Below are positions 55,769-64,000 of a stretch of DNA of 64,000 nt, piece by piece. Each line of letters begins with the position of its first letter. Position 1 is the first letter of the stretch. Source of the stretch: Chamaelirium japonicum (lineage: Eukaryota > Streptophyta > Magnoliopsida > Liliales > Melanthiaceae); assembly GCA_947650365.1 (NCBI GenBank), contig OX393549.1:12406073-12470072 (forward strand), given 5' to 3'. Position numbers and translations under genes: made by a program. Under the pieces are notes generated by a model. The model saw only the letters and a list, made by a program, of their open reading frames with translations, was not told the DNA's origin and searched no databases.

Positions 55769-55842
55769 TTTTGATATATATTATATATATGTGCTTAATA
55801 TATTCTTTTAACACCCCCCCCCCCCCCCCCCCCCCTCCCCCC
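55689..55842. repeat. (TA)n microsatellite and C run
   Basis: About 40 TA units (55689-55768), a short AT-rich gap, then about 30 C residues (55813-55842). Confidence 0.95.
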
Positions 55843-56089
55843 TCTCATCACAGCAGACTCGAGACAGATGAACCGGTACAACCGATCGATTGGCAGCGAG
55901 GACCGATCAATCGAACGTGCCGTCTTAGACTCTTACGGCCACACGGCCATGAAGCTTCTTGTTTGTTTAAAACCCTAACCCTAACCCAACACACCACATC
56001 AATCCAAACGACACCGCCACGACATCTTTTTTCTAACATTTTACTCCGAAAGAGGCCTTCTCTCCAAACGTTGTTAGCCATGGCCCAAT

Positions 56090-56660
56090 TCAATTTCACA
56101 TGCTTGGCACCCAACGAATCCAATATCAAAACGAAAGTCGATTTCGCGCCAACACCAACGATTTCAATCAACGGCCTATGCGACAACATTATCATGAAAT
56201 TTTGGATTGCCCCCCATGAATATTTCAAATCTCTTTCATCTCCAACACCGGAAACACGAATCCTAGATCCGCACAAATGGACCCCGCTCCCATGTATTCC
56301 TGACTTCTTTCTTCATCCACAGGATTAAATGTTCCTTAATGATCGACAGTGGTAGCCAAGAGAATTATGTTTCTTCCGAACTATTTGACCTTTACGGATT
56401 CAAACGATTCCCCTTGGTCAAACGCTACCTAGTCATATGAGGGAAAATTTCGTTTCCCACAAATGTCCTACCAAACTTCAGATTGCCCCACACTACACAT
56501 ACGTGATTTGGTGTTATATCCTTTCACTCGAGTATTGTCAAATCCTACTTGGACGACTGTGGCAATATGATTGCCAACCCAATCACGATGGCCGCACCAA
56601 CTCTTTCACATTCACGATGAATGGACAAACGATAATCCTTAAGTAATCTTGTGAATTATG
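56090..56660 (+). pseudogene. Ty3/gypsy protease-like fragment (fossil)
   Basis: The text contains IDSGSQENYVSSELFDLYGF and LLGRLWQYD-like and NHDGRTNSFTF words, known from the protease-to-RT stretch of gypsy elements. Whether it belongs to the surrounding old element or to another insertion is unclear. Broken. Confidence 0.4.
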
Positions 56661-58007
56661 CAATTCCAAAAAAGAAATCCTCAACGAACTAGCACGATTC
56701 GACAGACCTTGATCGCCAGTGTAAAATTTTTATAACGTCCAGTTGAAGACGTAAAACTTAGTGCTACTAAGAGGAAACCTATAATATTACGTTATTTTGT
56801 GTTTAGTTTAATTTCAAAAAAAGATATCATGGTATTTCTCGTTATATATTATTGTATGTACCCCTTTTATCATACATTGAGAACAATGTGTCATTCAAGT
56901 TTGGGGGTGTGCAACATAGCATATACTCAATACATTGGATCAATATTATTTTTGGAAATAATTTTTTTAGTATGAAATTGCTAGAAACCAGGAAATTTCT
57001 CAGTTTATTCTTAATTCAATTTATTTGATGAATTGCGAATAAAAAAATCAACACATGATCATGTCTATATTTCACATGCACACCGACCGAGTCCCTTGAG
57101 ATGAATATTCAAAAATAGTCAAATAGCAATACTAACAAATTGATTCAATATTCAAATAAGGAATGGACCAGGCTAATGATTATATACTCATATATTTGAA
57201 CACATATACAAAGTATGCTTAACTCCTGTAAATAAAAACTTCATCTTAATTATTGCATAGTAACCGGGGCATCCAATCTAATCAGTTGGAGTTTCGCATC
57301 AAATAGTGAGAAGTTAAGATGATGTAACCTGTAAGCCAAGACCATCACCTAGTAACCGGGGAATCCGACCTAACCAGTTGGAGTTTCACGTCAAACAGTA
57401 AGAAGTCAAAGCGATACATGCAGATAGTCTAGTCTGACCTCATAGCCTTCGTAGCTCGAGCTAGTAGGTCCTTAGGGGTTTCTCTACACCGATTACCCTA
57501 AATCCATCTGGCTAAGGAGCCATTGACCCAAAAACTCAATAAAAGGGTTGCATCAAAGCTTAAGGAGGTTGGACATTTCACAGTCTCCTCAAAAAAAAAA
57601 AATTTTTTGTATATTCAACATAAATATATGCTTGTATAATTAATTGTGAACCAGGTCCATTCACTATTTTTATAGAAAATCAAGGAAGCCTATGCATTGC
57701 CTAAAGTCATCTATAAAATAGTAGTATGATGTCGCACAGCTAACACATTCACTACACTAGTATGATCATACTGTGATAATCCGATTCGTAATTTAATTTT
57801 AGAATGAACGTTGCATAAAGTTTGGAAATATTCTATTCCGACATAATTTACTGCAATCAAATTTGTTTATCTAAGCAAATATTGGCCATGCAATAACGTA
57901 TGACACTGACATGGACATATCCATACACTTACACACCCTCAATGATGAATTTTATTTTCTCGGCTTCGATCTTACTTGAGGACGAGTAAGGTTTAAGTTT
58001 GGGGATG
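56661..58007 (+). other. 3' non-coding region of the Athila/Tat-like element
   Basis: It includes AATGTGTCATTCAAGTTTGG near 56890 and, just before the right LTR, AGGTTTAAGTTTGGGG, both characteristic 3' signals of this lineage. A tandem duplication with a 94-base step (57255-57322 and 57349-57416, GTAACCGGGG...AGTTGGAGTTTC) lies between. No gene. Confidence 0.55.
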
Positions 58008-58593
58008 TGATTATTACATAAATACATCACATCCATACCCCTAAACCTATGCTTAATCATGATATATCTATATTATATCATTCTAATTATGTGTATTGTC
58101 ATGATTAGCAGGACAAAACCAAAAATATTAAAAAATGGCATTAGGCAAAGCGTGATGAAGAGTAAAGCTAAGGGCAACCACAAGACGAATCAATCTCCAA
58201 GGGTACCCTCCTCAAGTAGCTCCAAGAAACAAAGAAATCGTAGTGACCGATTGATCGACCATGAGGCCCGATCGATCGAACGCTGCCCTTCTTCGTAGAC
58301 AAAGAAATCACCATGACTGATCGATTGGGCCCGAGCACCTATCGATCGGCCATGGTAACCAGAGCACCCTCATGCTCTAAATCGGACGGTCGAGATTATG
58401 CTACGGACGAATACTAATCTTTTATTCTCGGGAGCCTATATATACATTGTCTCTATTAAAGAGGCATATTTGATTTTCGCTTAGAAAACCGTTATATTCG
58501 GAAGAGAGCTCAAGGGAGAAAAAAAAAGGAGTCGTCATGGAACGCTTGTCATCCTTCATCAATGCCTCCATCATCACCCCCATCATAAGTGAC
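58008..58593 (+). repeat. Truncated right LTR of the Athila/Tat-like element
   Basis: It matches 27381-27955 with about 10-15 percent differences by eye, then similarity ends where the TIR element begins. The remaining 0.7 kb of LTR was not found in the window. Confidence 0.7.
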
Positions 58594-59738
58594 TAAGAGC
58601 ATCTCCAACCGGCTCCTCATGGAATTCTCCCTACTTTGGCTCCCTGTCATGCCACATCAGATTTCTAGAGAGTGGGGGAGGAAACCCCTTCCAACCGACT
58701 CCCTATATTCAAACATACCAAATATGCTAATACCCTTTATACAAATTACAAATATTCATAAATTCATTTAAAGTAATTTTAGATATATTTTTTTTATTAA
58801 AATATATGTCAAACAACACAATTTGAGCCGTTGCCACCGACTAGATTTTTCAAATATGCTGTTGGCAACGGTTATGTGGCAGTGATGAGACCTCATTATA
58901 TTGTTGACTTTCCGATTACGTGAATTTTCAAAATTGAGTTTTAAAATATTTTCAAGTTGTGAGTTTTCATTTTGAAATATCAAACGACTTGACTTTTTGA
59001 TTTCGGACTTCTACACTTTTCGAAATGATTCCTCCGGTTATCTCGAATTTGCAATGTTTTCATTGTTTTTCAAGAATTTGGACTTGACTTTTGGTTTTTG
59101 AAATATTCAGATTTACCATGTGCAACTTTGCATGAGCCTCGAGTCTCAAGTGAGACGTCCCAGTGCATGTAACATCACAGAAATAGGTTGCACTTGGCAA
59201 TTCACCAAGTTTCAAACTTATAATTTTTCTAACTGTTGGAGAGACTCCACACGTACGCCTCCGAACAACTGTTTGTACCGTGTGTCTAGGGCGTCCGAAC
59301 AACTGTTCAACCCCTAGGCTGGTTGTCCGAATAGCTATCGAACTGGTGATACAGGGGCTGAACCATTTGCTATTGGTCCGGATAATTTAATGTCATATGT
59401 TGAGGCTGTCCGAACAAATGTTCGGACCCCTAAGGCTAGTCTCAGACATCCATTGGTTTGGCATCCAAACGATTGTTTGGACCACAATGTCTAGCCGTCC
59501 GAACAATTATTCGAACCGCTAATTTCCAAAACAACCATGTTTTGGTTTCCTTGCATTATTGGCCTCTTGTGAGCCCTTGGATCAAGATCCAATGGCCTGC
59601 TGTCATTCGGGATTGATCTAAGGTAGTAGCCTTTGAGAGCAGATTTTCAGAACTCTCCCATATTTTTCAAGTGATATTTTTGGAGAGAAATTAGAGAGGG
59701 AAATTGGGGAATTTCATTGGAGATGCTCTTAGTGAGTT
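58592..59738. mobile_element. Candidate TIR DNA transposon, superfamily unresolved
   Basis: CTAAGAGCATCTCC (from 58592) and GGAGATGCTCTTAG (to 59738) are perfect 14-base inverted ends. Flanking TGA on both sides could be a target duplication, and a TA reading is also possible. GAGCATCTCCAAC-type ends are common on plant MITEs. The 1.15-kb interior has no coding frame but contains an array of palindromes (59268-59520). Some of this block may instead belong to the neighbouring copia LTR. Confidence 0.45.
59268..59520. repeat. Array of degenerate palindromes, GTCCGAACAA/TTGTTCGGAC
   Basis: Six copies at about 45-60 base spacing share halves TCCGAACAA and TGTTCGGA. The best is GTCCGAACAA-A-TGTTCGGAC near 59408. 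Others are partly mutated. Confidence 0.7.
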
Positions 59739-61357
59739 AATTGATTCCCTCCCTCCTCATGGCGAATCATGTCATTGTTGATTACTCATTGGATTGATCT
59801 TTGATTTTTTCTACAAATTGATCGAGGATTCAATATCAAAAAGTAAGTGAACTAGCCTTTGTTTGCAAAAACCCTTTCTTCCATTTTTCTTTTATTTTTA
59901 GGAGTTTTTCTTTCTCTTGCGGGATAACTCTCCTTGGTGTGTAATATCCGAGGAGAGACTCAATAGTGGGTAATATCCATTGAGGGCAGAGGTACTTGTA
60001 GCTCTGATTTGCTAATCCTCTTTCAGTAGGTAACCATGAGGCTGTGAGGTGGGAAATATCTATATGGAGCAGAGTCCATGAGGGATCAACAGACAGAAGA
60101 ACATATTGGTGCCTTGGAAGAACATGAGGGGGAGGGAGCGCAATGATAGTGTGAGTATCAGTCTCGACTTGCGGGCTGCGTATCTGAACTCTTATAACTT
60201 AGAAATCATAGTGGATTTGCATAGGGCTAGTTCTTAGCTTGGTCGGCAAGGTTTTTCCTAATTTTGGTTTTCTTGTTAAAATCTTCCATGTGCTTTCATT
60301 GATTGCCATTGATAGGATAACGTTGAACGTTTCCACCCTTGGTCTAACCTGAGAGACAACAGAGGAAGCGAGAGAAGAGAGTAGCGAGCACTCTGCAATA
60401 TATATTCCATATTTTATCTATCAGCATATCCACAAAACTTTGCGTAGTAAGACATATCCATCGGATCATCCTATCATAGTACATTAGGGTAATTTCAATT
60501 GGTATCAGCGGGTTCGCTTGTGATATCATAATCGTAGAGTATTTCTGAACAATTCTTGATTTGTGATAGAGTCTCAGAAGGAAGGTGGTTGAGTTACATG
60601 TCCGTTACTTTTCAACGGAAATGAGTACCCCCTTATTGGAATGCCAAGATGAGGGCTTTCCTTAACTCGATTGACGAAAAGGTATGGCATTCGGTGCAAT
60701 GAGGGTGGTCTCCTCCCAAGATGATAAGAGATGGTGTTTCGGTTGAGAAGCCCGAAGATGATTGCATCCAAGATGCCTTTGAGAAGTCAAATTGGAATTA
60801 TAAAGGCTTGAACGCCATGTTCAACGTATGAGTTCAGACGGATCTCCACATGTGAGACTTGCAAAGAATCTTGAGATGTTCTAGAAATCACACATGAGGG
60901 TACCAAGACCGTCAAGATAGCCAAGCTCCAAATGCTGACTTCTCGGTTTGAGACTATTAGGATGAAAGAGGCTAGCTGAAACTTTTGATGAATTTTATGC
61001 CAAACTTGGAGATATTATAAACTCCAGTTTCGCCTTGGGCGAACACATCTCGAACTCTAAGATAGTTCGTAAAGTCTTGAGATCCTTTCCTAAGAGATTT
61101 CAAGCCAAAGTTATGATTATTGAAGAAAGTAGACATTGACTCTAATTTTCATGAGGATCTAGCTAGTAATCTCAGAACCTTTGAGACGAACTATCCTTTG
61201 AAGAAGGACAAAAACATCACTTTTAAAACTTCAAGAGTTGGTGTAAGTTCTTCTTCTAACATGTGTGAGCAAGATATTTGAGAGGTTGTCCTCTTCGTGA
61301 ATAGGCTCAAAAAAGCTCTGAGGAAGAAGAGCCTTAATGCTTTACGTGTAGAGGATA
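59739..61357 (+). mobile_element. Ty1/copia retrotransposon fossil (LTR end, primer site, gag)
   Basis: An LTR end (TTTCA, about 60497) is followed by TGGTATCAGCGGG at 60500, a primer site for initiator tRNA-Met. Degraded copia gag text follows from about 60560 (GDIINSSFALGEHISNSKIV, SFPKRFQAKV). The LTR's left boundary is uncertain and could lie left of 59739. The element is broken at many points and is interrupted at 61358 by the second CACTA element. Confidence 0.65.
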
Positions 61358-61369
61358 CACTAAAAAAAA

Positions 61370-61770
61370 ACAGTTTTTACCGACGAAAAATATCCGTCGG
61401 TAAAGTTACTTTTTCGTCGGTATAGATTTATAGCGACGAAATATATTTTCGTCGCTAATCTGTCGGGAAAAAAGGCATCGGGAAAAATAGGCGACGGACA
61501 AAAAATATCCGTCGGTATTAATAATTAATACTGACGGAATATATTTGTCCGTCGGTTATATAAAAATATTTAATTAAAAATATAATAGAGTATTACCGAT
61601 GGAAATTTAGCTTCCGTCGGTAATATATAAGGTTATTCCCGACGGTAAAGGTTATTACCATCGGTAATACTTTATATATTACCGACGGAAATATAATTTC
61701 TATCGGTAATATATAAATAATTAAAAAAAATAAAATATATTATTGTCGACGGAATTTATAGATTCCATCG
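61370..61770. repeat. Subterminal repeats of the second CACTA element
   Basis: Facing ACCGACGG-type motifs, several with substitutions (ACTGACGG, ACCGATGG, CCATCGGT), are more decayed than in the first element. Confidence 0.75.
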
Positions 61771-62149
61771 ATCAAAAACATGATTTTTTTAAAAAAATTA
61801 CATAAATAATATTATTTAATTTCTGTGATTTACAACAAAACCATAATATATTCAAATATTATCATAATTGACTAAATCAAAAATTACCATAATTTATCAA
61901 ATATTACCGCAAATTATCAAATATTACCAAATACTACCACAATACAAGACAATTATAGATAAGACCAAAAAATAACCACATATTTATTACAAAATTATTT
62001 TTACACAATCCAAAACTGAGGAAATATGTGTGCCCTATCTCAACCACGCCATGCTGCCCGGCACCAATGCTGGTGCTCTCATCCCCTGACGCCGCTCGGC
62101 TCCTGCAATTAACATGTATTTGTTAAAAAAATAGTTTATATCTATAATT

Positions 62150-64000
62150 GAGAGTCTAAGCGTTGAAAAATTATAAGTTAGCATGTTTCAGATTTAAAAT
62201 TGGTTTGGATTCGATCGGATCATTATCAGATCGACATCCGATAATTTGTACTTGGAATTATTTTGTTTTTTGGACTTGCGATCGAGTTCTAATTGGATAT
62301 TTTAATAATTTACACCCCGATTGACCAATTTAGAGTCTAAGCATTGAAAAATTATAAGTTAGCATGTTTTAGATTCAAAATAGGTTTGGATTCGATCGAA
62401 TATATCGTCATCGGATCGGCATCCGATAATTCGTAGTTAGAATTATTTCGTATTTCAGACTTGCGAGCGAGTTCTAATTGGAAATTTTCGCTCCGATTGG
62501 CCAATTTAGCGTCTAAACATTGAAAAATCATAACTAAGCGTGTTTCGGATTTGAAATAGGTTTAGAATCGATCGGATCGTCATCGGATCGGCATCCGATA
62601 ATTTGTAGTTAGAATTATTTCATATTTCAGACTTGTGAGCGAGTTCTAATTGGATATTTTAATAATTTATGCTCCGATTGACCAATTTAGAGTCTAAGCG
62701 TTGAAAAATCATAAGTTTGCGTGTTTCAGATTTGAAATAGGTTTGGATTCGATCGGATCATCATCGGATCAGCATCCAATAATTCGTAGTTAGAATTATT
62801 TCGTATTTCGGACTTGCGAGCGAGTTCTAAAAATATTTTAACAATTTACGCTCCGATTGACCAATTTAGAGTCTAAGCGTTGAAAAATCATAAGTTAGCA
62901 TGTTTTGAATTTGAAATAGATTTGGATTCGATCGAATCGTCATTTGATCAGCATCCGATAATTCGTAGTTAGAATTATTTCATATTTCAGACTTGCGATC
63001 GAGTTCTAATTGGATATTTTAACAATTTATGCTCAGATTGACCAATTTAGAGTCTAAGCGTTGAAAAATCATAAGTTAGCGTGTTTCGGATTTGAAATAG
63101 ATTTGGATTTGATCGGATCGTCATCGGATCGGTATCCGATAATTTGTACTTGTAATTATTTCGTATTTCGGATTTGCGAGCGAGTTCTAATTGGATATTT
63201 TAACAATTTATGCTCCGATTGACCAATTAAGAGTCTAAGCGTTATCCAAATCCTAAGTTAGCATGTTTCGGATTTGAAATAGATTTGGATTCGATCGGAT
63301 CGTCATCGGATCGATATCCAATAATTCGCACTTGGAATTATTTTCATATTTCGGACTTGAGAGCGAGTTCTAATTGGAAATTTTAACAATTTACGATCCG
63401 ATTGACCATTTTAGAGTCTAAGCGTTGAAAAATCATAAGTTAGCGTGTTTCGGATTCAAAATAGGTTTGGATTCGATCGGATCATCATCGGACCGGCATT
63501 CGATAAATCGTACTTAGAATTATTTCATATTTCGGACTTGCGAGCGAGTTCTAATTGGATATTTTAACAATTTATGCTCTGATTGATCGATTTAGAGTCT
63601 AAGCGTTGAAAAAGCATAAGTTAGCGTGTTTCAGATTTGAAATTGGTTTGGATTCGATCGGATCATCATCGGATCGGCATCCGATAATTCATACTTGGAA
63701 TTATTCCTTATTTCGGACTTGCGAGCGAGTTCTAATTGAAAATTTTAACAATTTACGATCCGATTGACCGATTTAGAGTCTAAGCGTTGAAAAATCATAA
63801 GTTAGCGTGTTTCGGATTTTAAATAGGTTTGGATTCGATCGGATCATCATCGAATCAGCATTCGATAATTTTTACTTGGAATTATTCCGTATTTTAGACT
63901 TGCGAGCGAGTTCTAACTGGAAATTTTAACAATTTACGATCAGATTGACCGATTTAGAGTCTAAGTGTTGGAAAATCATAAGTTAGCTTGTTTCAGATTT
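62150..64000 (-). repeat. Diverged 181-bp-type array of the second CACTA element
   Basis: About ten units of roughly 175-183 bases run off the window. They share GAGTCTAAGCGTTGAAAAAT, CATAAGTTAGCGTGTTTCGG and TTCGATCGGATC with the first element's units. They differ by fixed changes (GCGTTGAAAA for GTGTTGGAAA, GATTGACCAATTTAG for GATTCACCGATTTAG) and vary much more between units. Confidence 0.92.

Larger units (their letters stand above)
61358..64000 (-). mobile_element. Second CACTA element, same family, reversed, partial
   Basis: The terminus CACTAAAAAAAAACAG at 61358 matches the right end of the first element, followed by ACCGACGG/CCGTCGGT repeats to about 61770. Then come the AT-rich tract, the conserved terminal exon (about 62049-62103, reversed), acceptor CTGCAATTAA, and the 181-bp-type array. 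The order is the mirror image of the first element's right side. The second end and the genes lie outside the window. The preceding ATA is the candidate target triplet. Confidence 0.88.

Overview
This window is nuclear DNA of a flowering plant with a repeat-rich genome. Spliced eukaryotic genes, plant transposon families (CACTA, hAT, Mutator-like MITEs, Helitron, Ty1/copia and Ty3/gypsy) and remnants of two plant gene families (arabinogalactan peptide, thaumatin-like protein) all point that way. I cannot fix the species from sequence alone. No bacterial or viral operons, CRISPR arrays or rRNA genes were seen.

Layout. 1-5690: intergenic DNA with a probable minus-strand promoter at the left edge, a Mutator-like foldback MITE (432-695), a short hAT element (2339-2824) with a duplicated copy of its left end, a strong hairpin (2933-3067) and CT microsatellites. 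5691-23098: one apparently complete, potentially autonomous CACTA (En/Spm) transposon of 17.4 kb, bounded by a 3-bp AGA duplication and inserted in the coding exon of an arabinogalactan-peptide gene. It carries an intact TNP2-type transposase gene (4 exons, about 1113 aa), an intact second gene of the plant Ptta/En/Spm family (6 exons, about 427 aa), and two arrays of one 181-bp tandem repeat. The arrays lie in opposite orientations on either side of the second gene. The larger holds about 40 copies (7.3 kb) and seems to sit inside a 3'-UTR intron.

23099-27380: the other half of the broken host gene, then intergenic DNA with a minus-strand thaumatin-like (PR-5) pseudogene (about 24851-25618). 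27381 to about 58593: an old, broken Ty3/gypsy element of the Athila/Tat type, filled with later insertions. These are a 189-bp CACTA MITE (30492-30680), a 15-kb block made of two young gag-only LTR elements (31421-46481, the inner one 35315-42878 reversed), and a block with a Helitron end and long GA/TA microsatellites (49260 to about 54600). About 58593-61357: a candidate TIR element and a Ty1/copia fossil. 61358-64000: the end of a second, reversed and diverged CACTA of the same family, with the same 181-bp-type array running off the window.

How the parts relate. The only genes that look functional are the two CACTA genes and the single gag frame of the inner LTR element; the host genes visible are broken. 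The most unusual structure is the CACTA family's use of a homogenised satellite as a structural part. It follows the stop codon of each transposase gene in opposite orientation, so a read-through transcript could fold into a hairpin of about 1.1 kb, and the long array would have to be removed with its intron.
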